Positions 7,883-16,101 of a stretch of 64,000 nt of DNA are shown here, one piece after another. The position numbers were made by a program, and so were the translations under genes. Source of the stretch: Cupriavidus phytohabitans (GTDB lineage: Bacteria; Pseudomonadota; Gammaproteobacteria; Burkholderiales; Burkholderiaceae); assembly GCF_000426345.1 (NCBI RefSeq), contig NZ_AUFE01000004.1, positions 1 to 64,000 of the forward strand, in the 5' to 3' direction. Under the pieces are notes generated by a model that was not told the DNA's origin, made no database searches, and saw only the letters and a program-made list of their open reading frames with translations. Each line of letters begins with the position of its first letter. Position 1 is the first letter of the stretch.

Positions 7883-9547
7883 ATGTTCCAGACATTTTTC
7901 TGCCACTATCCGTTCGCTACCTGCCGCCAGCGCTCACAACCGCTGGCCGCGCTGCCGCTGGCAATCACGCTGGCGCTGGCGCTGGCCATCGGGCTGGCCG
8001 GTTGCGCCAGCCTGCCGGCATCGGCCCAGCGCCCGCCGTCCAGCGCGCCCGCCGCCACCGCCACCACCGCGGATACGCCGCTGGGCAAGGCGCTGGCCCC
8101 GCGCCTGGCACAGCGCCCCGGCGAGTCCCTGTTCTACCCGCTCTCGTCGGGCCCCGATGCGCTGGCCGCACGCCTGGCGATGGCGCGCGCCGCCCAGCGC
8201 AGCCTTGACCTGCAGACCTACATCCTGGAGCCGACCGGCACCGGCGCCGCGGTGCTGGGCGATATCATCGACGCCGCCGACCGCGGCGTGCGCGTGCGCA
8301 TGCTGCTCGACGACCTGCGTACCGGCGCCGAGCTGGACAAGGTCCTGTCGGCGATCGATTCGCATCCCAATATCGAAGTGCGCCTGTTCAACCCGGTTGC
8401 CAACCGCAGCCTGCGCTGGCTGGAAATGCTGGCGGATTTCAGCCGGCTGGACCGGCGCATGCATAACAAGTCGATGACGGTGGACAACCAGATGTCGGTG
8501 GTGGGCGGGCGCAATATCGGCGATGCCTACTTCTCCGCCCGTACCGACATGGACTTCAGCGACCTCGACGTGCTGATTGCCGGCCCGGCGGTGCCGCAGG
8601 TATCGGCGGTCTTCGACGAATACTGGAATGACAAGTCGTCCTACCCGGTGGTGGCGCTGATTCCGGAGGGCAAGGAGGCGCCGGTGGAAATGCGCAGCCT
8701 GCGCAAGCGCCTGGAAGCGCGCGGTGACCAGGCAAAGGCCAGCCAGTACGTGCAGGAACTGCTCGACTCGGGCCTGGCCAAGGGCATCGAAAGCGGCCAT
8801 ATGCCGGCCTACACCGGCAAGGCCACGGTAGTCTCCGACAAGGCCGCCAAGATTACCCACCAGATCCATGACGATCCCGGCCATGCCACCGCCCGGCTGG
8901 AAAAGATGATCAGCAGCGCGCAAAAGGAGGTCTTGCTGATTTCCCCATACTTCGTCCCCGACGACGACGGCGAGGCCTGGCTGATCGCGATCGCAAGGCG
9001 CGGCATCCGTGTGCGCATCCTGACCAATTCCTTCGCCGCCACCGACGTCAGCGCGGTGCATGCGGGCTATGCCCCGCACCGCAAGGCACTGGTGGCCGCC
9101 GGCATCGAGCTGTACGAGCTCAAGCCCAGCGCCTATGCCGAGCTGGCGCAGCGCGGCAAAGCCGCCAAGGGTTCGCGCTCGCGCTCCTGGCTGTCATCGA
9201 GCCGCGCCAGCCTGCACGCCAAGAACTACATCGTCGACCGGCGCCTGGTGTTCATCGGCTCGCTCAACATGGATCCGCGCTCGGCCAGGCTGAACACCGA
9301 GATGGGCATCGTGCTCGACAGCCCGGCACTGGCCGAGCGCATGATCAAGACCACCGAGGATGGCCTGCTCGACATGGCCTACCGCGTCGGCGTGCGCACC
9401 GATGCCGACGGCAACAATGCGCGCCTGACGTGGACCACGCGCGAGAAGGGGCAGCTCACCACCTACGACAGCGAGCCCGGCATGGGCGCGCTGCAGCATC
9501 TGGGCATCGGCGTGCTGCGTGTGCTGCCGATCAAGGAAGAGTTGTAA
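7883..9547 (+). CDS. clsC: Phospholipase D family lipoprotein, ClsC-like cardiolipin synthase
   Basis: 554 residues from ATG 7883, which has GGGAGA eight bases upstream; an open frame extends upstream to 7790 but lacks that support. A hydrophobic leader ends in a lipobox-like IGLAGCAS. Two HKD motifs are complete: HNKSMTVDNQMSVVGGRN (His about 194) and HAKNYIVDRRLVFIGSLN (His about 445). The first one and its GGRNIGDAYF tail match E. coli ClsC, which makes cardiolipin from phosphatidylglycerol and phosphatidylethanolamine. ClsC of E. coli works with YmdB; no ymdB is adjacent here. A phospholipase role is the alternative. Confidence 0.85.
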   Translation: MFQTFFCHYPFATCRQRSQPLAALPLAITLALALAIGLAGCASLPASAQRPPSSAPAATATTADTPLGKALAPRLAQRPGESLFYPLSSGPDALAARLAMARAAQRSLDLQTYILEPTGTGAAVLGDIIDAADRGVRVRMLLDDLRTGAELDKVLSAIDSHPNIEVRLFNPVANRSLRWLEMLADFSRLDRRMHNKSMTVDNQMSVVGGRNIGDAYFSARTDMDFSDLDVLIAGPAVPQVSAVFDEYWNDKSSYPVVALIPEGKEAPVEMRSLRKRLEARGDQAKASQYVQELLDSGLAKGIESGHMPAYTGKATVVSDKAAKITHQIHDDPGHATARLEKMISSAQKEVLLISPYFVPDDDGEAWLIAIARRGIRVRILTNSFAATDVSAVHAGYAPHRKALVAAGIELYELKPSAYAELAQRGKAAKGSRSRSWLSSSRASLHAKNYIVDRRLVFIGSLNMDPRSARLNTEMGIVLDSPALAERMIKTTEDGLLDMAYRVGVRTDADGNNARLTWTTREKGQLTTYDSEPGMGALQHLGIGVLRVLPIKEEL

Positions 9548-9654
9548 ACATCGCTGCGCTGCGGCGACGCGCCTTTCCTGAACCATCGTTTGCGGTTATG
9601 GTTTTTGGCTTCATTGCACTGTGCCGTCCCGGCACGCCCGCCGCAAGGAGCGTT

Positions 9655-10746
9655 ATGAAAGCCGCCGTCCTGCATCAACCCAAGACCCCGCTCGTGATCG
9701 AAGACGTTGCCATCGGCAAGCCCGGCCCGCGCGAGGTGCTGGTGCGCACCGCTGCCGTGGGCGTCTGCCATTCTGACCTGCATTTCCTGGACGGCGCCTA
9801 TCCGTATCCGATGCCGGCCATACTGGGACACGAGGCCGCCGGCGTGGTCGAGCAGGTTGGCGCCGAGGTGCGCACGGTCAGGCCCGGCGACCACGTCATC
9901 ACCTGCCTGTCGGCGTACTGCGGCCATTGCGAGCATTGCCTGACGGGGCACCTGTCCCTGTGCACCGAGCCCGATACCCGCCGCCGCGAAGGCGAGGAGC
10001 CGCGCCTGATGGCGCGACAGGGCGGACCCATGAACCAGTTCCTGAACCTGTCGGCCTTTGCCGAGCAGATGCTGATCCACGAACACGCACTGGTGGCGAT
10101 CCGCCGCGACATGCCGCTGGACCGCGCCGCGCTGATCGGCTGCGCCGTCACCACGGGCATGGGCGCGGTCATCCATACCGCCAGGGTGCAGCCGGGCGAG
10201 ACCGTGGCCGTGATCGGCTGCGGCGGCATTGGCCTGGCCACGGTCAACAGTGCCGCGATTGCCGGCGCCGGCCGCATCATCGCCATCGACCGCGTGCCGG
10301 CCAAGCTGGAACTGGCGCGCAAGTTCGGCGCCACCGACGTGATCGATGCCGGCAATGCCGACGTGCCCGATGCCGTGCGCGAGCTGACCGGCGGCGGCGT
10401 GCATCACGCCTTCGAGGCCATCGGCCTGAAGCAGACCACCGAGCAGGCCTTTGCCATGCTGCGCCGCGGCGGCACCGCCACCGTGATCGGCATGATCGCG
10501 CCGGGCGTCAGGATCGAACTGAAGGGCAGCGACTTCCTGAGTGAAAAGCGCATCCAGGGCTCGCTGATGGGCTCGAACCGCTTTCCGGTCGACATGCCGC
10601 GCATGGTCGATTTCTACATGGGCGGCAGGCTGCACCTGGACGAGCTGATCGCACAGCGCCTGCCGCTGGAGCGCATCAACGATGCCTTCGACGAACTGCG
10701 CCGCGGCGAGCTGGCGCGTTCGGTGATCCTGTTCGAGTCAGCGTAG
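9655..10746 (+). CDS. Zinc-dependent alcohol dehydrogenase (MDR family)
   Basis: 363 residues; ATG 9655 follows AAGGAG. Catalytic zinc ligands Cys38 (GVCHSDLH) and His59 (GHEAAG), and a full structural-zinc set Cys89, Cys92, Cys95, Cys103 in CGHCEHCLTGHLSLC. A Rossmann GCGGIGLATV motif binds NAD(H). The class resembles aryl-alcohol / class III-like dehydrogenases; the natural substrate cannot be told. Stands alone; the following LysR gene is co-directional 97 bases downstream across a large inverted repeat. Confidence 0.88.
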   Translation: MKAAVLHQPKTPLVIEDVAIGKPGPREVLVRTAAVGVCHSDLHFLDGAYPYPMPAILGHEAAGVVEQVGAEVRTVRPGDHVITCLSAYCGHCEHCLTGHLSLCTEPDTRRREGEEPRLMARQGGPMNQFLNLSAFAEQMLIHEHALVAIRRDMPLDRAALIGCAVTTGMGAVIHTARVQPGETVAVIGCGGIGLATVNSAAIAGAGRIIAIDRVPAKLELARKFGATDVIDAGNADVPDAVRELTGGGVHHAFEAIGLKQTTEQAFAMLRRGGTATVIGMIAPGVRIELKGSDFLSEKRIQGSLMGSNRFPVDMPRMVDFYMGGRLHLDELIAQRLPLERINDAFDELRRGELARSVILFESA

Positions 10747-10767
10747 AGGGGCTGTTTGCATGGATCT

Positions 10768-10799
10768 GCGCCATTGTCCACACTGTGGGACAATGGCGC
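10768..10799. promoter_or_regulatory. 12-bp-arm inverted repeat between the dehydrogenase and the LysR gene
   Basis: GCGCCATTGTCC (10768-10779) and its perfect complement at 10788-10799, with 8 bases between. No T-run follows. It is either a transcription terminator for the dehydrogenase or an operator/auto-regulatory site of the LysR protein that starts 45 bases downstream. Confidence 0.55.
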
Positions 10800-10843
10800 T
10801 CTCCAATGGCAGCCGCCCCATCCCTACCCGCCGCATCCCACGC

Positions 10844-11782
10844 ATGAGGACAATCGATTGGAAAGACTGGGAAATCTTCTGCCGCGTGGTGGAAGGCGGC
10901 GGCTTTACCCAGGGCGCCGAACTGGCGCAGGTGCCCAAATCCTCCGCCAGCGCCGCCGTGGCGCGGCTGGAAGGCCAGCTCGGCACGCGGCTGTTCGAGC
11001 GCACCACGCGCCGCGTGCGTGTCACCGAGCGCGGTCAGCAACTGTATGACCGGATCGCGCCGCTGTTTGCCGAGCTGCACGAGATCAGCGCCGAAGCCGC
11101 CTCGGGCAGCGCCGAGGTCAGCGGCGTGCTGCGCATCTCCACCCCGTATGAAGTCGGCTCGCAGCACCTGTCGGAAACGCTGACGCGGGTGTTGCGCGCC
11201 CACCCGGGCCTGCGCGTGCAGGTCGATGTCAGCTGGGACCAGCCCGACCTGGTTCGCCATGGCTACGATCTGGCCTTCGTCATGACCAACACCGGGCTGA
11301 ATGACACCTCGTTCGCCAGCAAGCGCGTGGTGCTGATCGAGCGCGCCTTCTACGCCGCGCCGGCGCTGATCCGCGCGCGCGGGCTGCCGCGCACGCCGCA
11401 GGACCTGCAGGGCTGGCCCACGCTGGGCAACGCCGATGACAAGCATTGGGAATTCCTGCGCGACGGCGTCGAGATCGCGCGCGTGGACGTGGAGCCGCGC
11501 ATCGGTACCCACAACGCGGAGCTGCGGCTGAAGGCTGCCATCGACGGGCTGGGGGTGACGCGGCTGTCGCCGCGCTTCGTGCAGGAGCAGCTGGAGCTGG
11601 GGCAACTGGTGCGGGTGCTGCCAGCCTATGCCTCGTCGCCGCTCAAGGTCTACGTGCTGATGCCGGCGCGCAAGCTGATGCCGGCCAGCGTGCGCGTATT
11701 CCTTGACGTGCTTGAGCAGACCGTCGGCGTGCCGGAGACGGGGCGCCCGCCGGCGCGCAAGCGCGGAACGCTGGCGCCTTAG
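10844..11782 (+). CDS. LysR-family transcriptional regulator
   Basis: 312 residues from ATG 10844 (MRTIDWKDWEIFCRVVEGG). The N-terminal winged helix is standard: GFTQGAELAQVPKSSASAAVARLEGQ, then LGTRLFERTTRRVRVTERG. A LysR substrate-binding domain follows (GVLRISTPYEVGSQHLSE onward). An earlier ATG at 10760 would add 28 residues, but these fall within the inverted repeat and do not resemble the family. The target is unknown; the adjoining dehydrogenase is a candidate. Confidence 0.88.
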   Translation: MRTIDWKDWEIFCRVVEGGGFTQGAELAQVPKSSASAAVARLEGQLGTRLFERTTRRVRVTERGQQLYDRIAPLFAELHEISAEAASGSAEVSGVLRISTPYEVGSQHLSETLTRVLRAHPGLRVQVDVSWDQPDLVRHGYDLAFVMTNTGLNDTSFASKRVVLIERAFYAAPALIRARGLPRTPQDLQGWPTLGNADDKHWEFLRDGVEIARVDVEPRIGTHNAELRLKAAIDGLGVTRLSPRFVQEQLELGQLVRVLPAYASSPLKVYVLMPARKLMPASVRVFLDVLEQTVGVPETGRPPARKRGTLAP

Positions 11783-11803
11783 GCAGCCGCCGCTGCGGCC
11801 GGC

Positions 11804-12310
11804 TCAGTAAGGCTGGTCCGCGGGCCGGATCTCGAAGCGCAATTGCTCGGCCAGGTCGAGCATCTCTTCGTCATCCTCGCTGCGCGTGATCCAGCCGGCG
11901 TAGGCATCGCCGCCGGTATCCCAGTTCCACAGGGTATAGCCGGCCACGCGCAGCTGGTTGTGGGCCAGCTCCATCAGCTCGGGCACGCTGGTGTTCTCCA
12001 GGAACGCCTCGTCCTCGGGTTCGTCCGTGCCCCAGTCGATTTCCAGGTCGATGCGCTCGCACAGCTGGTTCAGGCAGCCGATAAAGGACTGGCAGTCCTT
12101 CCAGTCGACGAAGAAGCCGGATTGCCAGTCGATGACTTCGCGCACCACCCACAGCAGCTCGCCGCCGTCGGTGTCGTCGTCCTCCGCGTCAAGCAGCGCG
12201 TCTTCGAACATCGACAGCTGCGCCGCCGTCTGCGCGCTGTCGTCGAGGTTGATCAGGGCGAAGAAACGCGCGATCGCGTCCTGCGTGTCGTCGTCCAGTG
12301 ATGTGGCCAT
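11804..12310 (-). CDS. Acidic hypothetical protein, DUF6630-like
   Basis: 168 residues, strongly acidic (many Asp/Glu runs such as DAEDDDTDGG and RSEDDEEM), no signal peptide or membrane segment. The pattern DWKDCQSFIGCLNQLCERID, EIDWG and NWDTGGDAYAGWI agrees with what I remember of DUF6630 proteins. No function is known. It is convergent with the LysR gene and 56 bases upstream of (before) the ArsR-type gene, transcribed in the same direction. The family name is from memory. Confidence 0.7.
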   Translation of the reverse strand: MATSLDDDTQDAIARFFALINLDDSAQTAAQLSMFEDALLDAEDDDTDGGELLWVVREVIDWQSGFFVDWKDCQSFIGCLNQLCERIDLEIDWGTDEPEDEAFLENTSVPELMELAHNQLRVAGYTLWNWDTGGDAYAGWITRSEDDEEMLDLAEQLRFEIRPADQPY

Positions 12311-12365
12311 GCGGGATCTCCTGTGGTGCCGTGCGGCTCAATCGTGCCGCGACTTATGCCGCGAT

Positions 12366-13055
12366 TCATGCCGCGATGCGCATGATCTCGCGTTGGCCCG
12401 CCGGTGTCACGCGCAACGCGCGCGATGTGCGCGTGGTCTCGACCCAGCCGCGCTCCAGCAGGCTGCCCAGCAGCGCCGCGCCCAGCGCGCCGCCGAGGTG
12501 GGGTTTGCGCTCGCTCCAGTCCGGGCAGGTGCAGGCAAACTGGCGCCGCTTGCGCCGCGCTGCAGCAATGTCGATGCCCAGTCCCGCCAGCGCCTGCGCG
12601 CCGTCGCCGCTCAGCTCCACGCGCCGCGCATCGAGCACCAGCCAGCCGCTATGCGTCATCCGTTCGAACAGTCCCACGGCCAGTTCGCCGGCCAGGTGGT
12701 CGTAGCACGTACGCGCCTGCCGCAGCGCCGGCGGCGCGGCGCGCGACACCGGCACGTCGCGCAGCCGCGGCGGCCGGCTGGCCAGCGACGCCGACGCCAG
12801 CGCCTCGATCGCCACGCCGATCTCCGGCGCGGCCAGCCGGTAATACCGGTTGCGCCCGCGCGTCTCCACCGCCAGCAGCCCGCCCTCGGTCAGCCGCGCC
12901 AGGTGCCCGCTGGCGGACGACGCCGACAGGCCGGCGATCAGTGCCAGTTCACCGGCGGGGCGGGCGCTGCCGTCCATCAGGGCCCATAGCATGGCGGCGC
13001 GGCCGGGGTCGGCGAGCAGGCCAGCCAGCTGGCTGATGCCGGGGGTGTAATCCAT
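12366..13055 (-). CDS. ArsR/SmtB-type winged-helix regulator
   Basis: 229 residues from ATG 13055 (MDYTPGISQLAGLLADPGR). The DNA-binding part reads LADPGRAAMLWALMDG, PAGELALIAGLSASSASGHL and RLTEGGLLAVETRGRNRYY. The C-terminal half (CYDHLAGELAVGLFERM, FACTCPDWSERKPHLGGALG) is typical of the longer ArsR relatives in proteobacteria. The metal-type Cys pairs of SmtB are not evident, apart from CTC in the C-terminal region. The open frame continues upstream past 13055 but that part overlaps the promoter region of the divergent gcvT and is not coding. Confidence 0.82.
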   Translation of the reverse strand: MDYTPGISQLAGLLADPGRAAMLWALMDGSARPAGELALIAGLSASSASGHLARLTEGGLLAVETRGRNRYYRLAAPEIGVAIEALASASLASRPPRLRDVPVSRAAPPALRQARTCYDHLAGELAVGLFERMTHSGWLVLDARRVELSGDGAQALAGLGIDIAAARRKRRQFACTCPDWSERKPHLGGALGAALLGSLLERGWVETTRTSRALRVTPAGQREIMRIAA

Positions 13056-13150
13056 GGTTTGGCTCGGGGTGAAGGGTCCAATGCGGAGTATAGGACTGAA
13101 CGCGAGCAGTGGCAGTCGTTGTGCTGCTCTGCAGGTGGTTACCACGCCTG

Positions 13151-13224
13151 GCGTGAGTGTCCCATGTGAATGCCGCTTTCGTTCTATCGGCGATTCCAGC
13201 GATTTGATGTACTGGCACGCAACG
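13151..13224 (+). promoter_or_regulatory. Shared promoter element, copy in front of gcvT
   Basis: Contains TTCTATC at 13182-13188 and TGTACTGGC starting 26 bases later (13208). By hand alignment 54 of 74 positions match the region before sdaA (15995-16068) without gaps. The TTCTATC to TACT spacing is the same before purU. Likely an activator-dependent promoter; TACT would sit near -10. Confidence 0.6.
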
Positions 13225-13292
13225 TCGCCGTTGATCGACGGACCATGGCCGATTCCGTGCCCGCAACCCTGATTGCCCACTGACCCAAAGCG

Positions 13293-14429
13293 ATGACTAA
13301 AGGTCCCCCGCATTGGCAGCACACGCCACTGTATGATCGCCACCGTCTCCTTCATGCTCGCATAGGCGACGTCGATGGCTGGAAGCTTCCTGCCGCCTAC
13401 GGATCCCAGATCGAAGAGCACCACACAGTGCGCGAAGATGCCGGCATGTTCGACATGTCGCATCTGTGCGTGGTTGACCTGCACGGCCCGGATGCGCGAA
13501 TGTTTCTCGGCAAGCTCTTGTCGAACGACGTCGGAAAGCTGAAGACAGCTGGAAAGGCACTGTATAGCTGCATGCTTGACCAGTCCGGCGGCGTGATCGA
13601 TGACCTGGTCATTTACTACCTGGGGGAGCAGCATTTCCGTGCCGTCCTGAACGCGCACACGGCCGCCAGCGACCTCGAGTGGATCCGGGCAAAGGTCAGC
13701 GAGGCGAAAGCGGATGTGACCGTGATCCCGCGACGCCAGGATTGCGTGGCGGACGATGTTGAACCATTAGCGGTCATCGCCGTGCAAGGACCGAAGGCTC
13801 GGGAAAAAGTATTCCGGGCGGTTCCGGCTTCCCGCCATGCCGAAAGGCTGAAGCCGTTTAATTCCACTATCGTCCATGATTCGGCAATTGGGGAGTTGAT
13901 GGTGGCGAGAACCGGCAAAACCGGCGAGGACGGCTTCGAATTGCTGCTGCTCGCCAGCCACGCTGGTCGTGTCTGGGACATGCTGCGGTCGGCAGGCATC
14001 AGCGCGGTGGGCCATGAAGCATGGGATACGCTTCGGCTCGAGGCAGGGATGCACCGGATCGGGAAGGACATGGATCTCCATACCTCGCCGCTCGATGCCG
14101 GTCTGGGCTGGAGTGTCGAGCTGGATTCAGACCGTGATTTCTTCGGTAAGTCGGCCGTGTGCGCCCGCCGCCAGACGCAGCAGTTCGTTGGGCTCGCCCT
14201 GGAAGGCAGCGCCGCTGTCCCGGCGGCGCACAGCACAGTGACCAGCGGGAAGGGCGCGGTGATCGGCAAGGTCACCAGCGGAACCTATAGCCCGACGCTG
14301 GGCATCGCCATTGCGTTGGCGCGCGTGGCGCCCGACATCAGGATCGGCTCGCAGGTCAATGTGGAGGTCTACAAGAACAGGATTGCCGCGAAAGTGGTGC
14401 GCCCTCCATTCGTGCGGGGCGGCATCTGA
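13293..14429 (+). CDS. gcvT: Aminomethyltransferase (glycine cleavage T-protein), orphan copy
   Basis: 378 residues, normal for GcvT. HTPLYDRHRLLHARIGDVDG and FDMSHLCVVDLHGPDA open the folate-binding domain; GGVIDDLVIYYL carries the conserved Asp used with tetrahydrofolate; the C-terminus has GKVTSGTYSPTLGIAIALA. T-protein transfers the aminomethyl carbon of glycine to THF together with GcvH and GcvP, neither of which is nearby. Codon use is visibly less GC-biased than its neighbours. Its promoter element matches that of sdaA, so it is probably induced with the betaine/sarcosine genes. Action on another methylated amine is possible. Confidence 0.88.
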   Translation: MTKGPPHWQHTPLYDRHRLLHARIGDVDGWKLPAAYGSQIEEHHTVREDAGMFDMSHLCVVDLHGPDARMFLGKLLSNDVGKLKTAGKALYSCMLDQSGGVIDDLVIYYLGEQHFRAVLNAHTAASDLEWIRAKVSEAKADVTVIPRRQDCVADDVEPLAVIAVQGPKAREKVFRAVPASRHAERLKPFNSTIVHDSAIGELMVARTGKTGEDGFELLLLASHAGRVWDMLRSAGISAVGHEAWDTLRLEAGMHRIGKDMDLHTSPLDAGLGWSVELDSDRDFFGKSAVCARRQTQQFVGLALEGSAAVPAAHSTVTSGKGAVIGKVTSGTYSPTLGIAIALARVAPDIRIGSQVNVEVYKNRIAAKVVRPPFVRGGI

Positions 14430-14624
14430 GGCTTTCGGCCTGGTGATGATCCAGGCGCGGCGATCAGCGGGATGGGCTTACGGCTTGGCGAGCAATTCAA
14501 GCAACGCGCTGGCGTCCCGGAGGTCCGCGGTATCGAAGCCTTTGCTGAGAGGATGGGCGATGGTGACGGGCCGGGCAGGCATGCATCTGTCCGAAGACTG
14601 CGCTAAGTTGGCCGATGGCCGCAA

Positions 14625-15722
14625 TCATGGCTGGCTTGCGCTTTCGCTTTCTCCTTCACCGAGCGCGCACAGCGCGTCGCCATCATTGCCGGCCAGCGCG
14701 GATTCGGCGGGAGTCGCGCCCTTGTCGCGGTAGGCCGCGGGCGGCACGCCATACTGCTTGCGGAATTCGCGGCCGAGATGCGAGGCATCGGCAAAGCCGC
14801 AGCTCAGCGCGATGTCGGCGACGGCGCGGTCCGAACTGGTCAGCAGCCACGCGGCGGTGCGCAGCCGCACCTGCTTGGCGAATGCCTGCGGGCTCTTGCC
14901 AGTCTCGGCCTTGAACAGGCGCTCCAGCTGCCGCGCCGACAGGTCGAGCTTGCACGCAAGCGCCTCCAGCGGCAGCGCGCGCCCGACGTGCTGCTCCATC
15001 AGCAGGATCGCGCGCTTGACCTTCGGGTGCGTCGCCGGTTCGAGGCCTGGCGGATGTGGCTGCGGCGCATTGCCCTTCTGCATCTCGCCCACCAGCAGGA
15101 TCCGCAGCGCCTTCTGCACGGTGGCATGGTCGAAGTGGCGCAGCAGGATCGCGGCGGCGACGTCGATCGACGCGCGCCCGCCCGAACAGGTGATGCGCCG
15201 GCGGTCGATCACGAACAGCCGGTCGGCGACCAGCAGATCCGGATCGACCGACGGGAAGCGCTCGATGAAATCCCAGTAGTGGAACCAGCTGACGCAAGCC
15301 CGGTGGCCATCGAGCACGCCGGCGCGCATCAGGGAAAACACCCCGGTGCAGATGCCGACGATGGTCGCGCCGCCGCCCGCCGCGCGGCGGATGAAGTCGA
15401 GCGTCTCGGGACCGGCCTGCGGCCCCGAATGGAGCAGCCCGCCGACCACCACCACATAGTCGAACGGCTCTGCTTCGTCAAAGGTCTCCCAGGGCGCGAC
15501 CTGGATCCCGCAGCTCGCGCGCACCGGCGCGAGTGTGTTGCCGATCACGCTCCACACGCAGCGCACCGGCTTGCTGTAGTCGCCATCGTCCGCCGACAGC
15601 CGCAGCATGTCGACGAAGCCCGAAAACGCGGTCAGCGTGAAGTTCGGCAGCAGCACGATGCCAAAGCGGATGCGCCGTGGGGCCGGCTCGGCAACAGGAG
15701 AAACAGGAACGTCTGGTGTCAT
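14625..15722 (-). CDS. GlxA-type AraC regulator with DJ-1/PfpI (GATase1) sensor domain
   Basis: 365 residues from ATG 15722; ATG 15734 four codons earlier is equally possible. Residues about 20-190 form a GATase1-like domain (FGIVLLPNFTLTAFSGFVDML, VGICTGVFSLMRAG with the nucleophile-elbow Cys), followed by an AraC HTH pair (RALPLEALACKLDLSARQLERLF, DIALSCGFADASHLGREFRK). This architecture is that of GbdR, SouR, CdhR and ArgR of Pseudomonas, which sense betaine, sarcosine, carnitine and arginine. Divergent from sdaA-sox genes, so a sarcosine or serine/glycine sensor is a reasonable inference. Confidence 0.87.
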   Translation of the reverse strand: MTPDVPVSPVAEPAPRRIRFGIVLLPNFTLTAFSGFVDMLRLSADDGDYSKPVRCVWSVIGNTLAPVRASCGIQVAPWETFDEAEPFDYVVVVGGLLHSGPQAGPETLDFIRRAAGGGATIVGICTGVFSLMRAGVLDGHRACVSWFHYWDFIERFPSVDPDLLVADRLFVIDRRRITCSGGRASIDVAAAILLRHFDHATVQKALRILLVGEMQKGNAPQPHPPGLEPATHPKVKRAILLMEQHVGRALPLEALACKLDLSARQLERLFKAETGKSPQAFAKQVRLRTAAWLLTSSDRAVADIALSCGFADASHLGREFRKQYGVPPAAYRDKGATPAESALAGNDGDALCALGEGESESASQP

Positions 15723-15734
15723 GGCGGCATCCAT

Positions 15735-16101
15735 CTTGACAGGCTCGCACGGGCGGGCGCATCCGGTTTACCCCGGAAGTCGACTGGCGGGGGAGGGTGC
15801 GCTGGCCCGGGGAAACTGGTGATGCGCACTGCATCCGTTCAGCCCGCCACCGCTGCGCCCGCCCCCGTCTTGCGCCCGCTCGCACGACGCATTCCGTCCC
15901 AGCCAGAGTCGCCGATCCACCCGCCGCGGACTTGCACAATTCCGACGTGAATCATCGCCAAAGCGAAATCCGGGCCCGTACGGCGCGGTGACTGGCGGTG
16001 GTATCCCACGCCGATGCCGGTTTTGTTCTATCTGCAAATCCTGCGCTCTGCTGTACTGGCTTCCAACGACAGCAACCCAGCACCCGCAGTGAGGCAGTCA
16101 G
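15735..16101. other. Divergent control region between the AraC regulator and sdaA
   Basis: 367 bases. The right half holds the shared promoter element for sdaA (15995-16069). In the left half no clear operator or hairpin was recognised. Confidence 0.5.
15995..16069 (+). promoter_or_regulatory. Shared promoter element, copy in front of sdaA
   Basis: TTCTATC at 16026-16032 and TGTACTGGC from 16052, spacing 26, with GATGCCG upstream of TTCTATC as in the gcvT copy. It ends about 32 bases before the sdaA start and therefore probably includes the -10 region. Confidence 0.6.

Noticed and set aside
13056-13292. Glycine riboswitch before the orphan gcvT
   Set aside because: No paired aptamer pattern or expected conserved GGAGAG core seen; the region instead matches the sdaA and purU promoter element.
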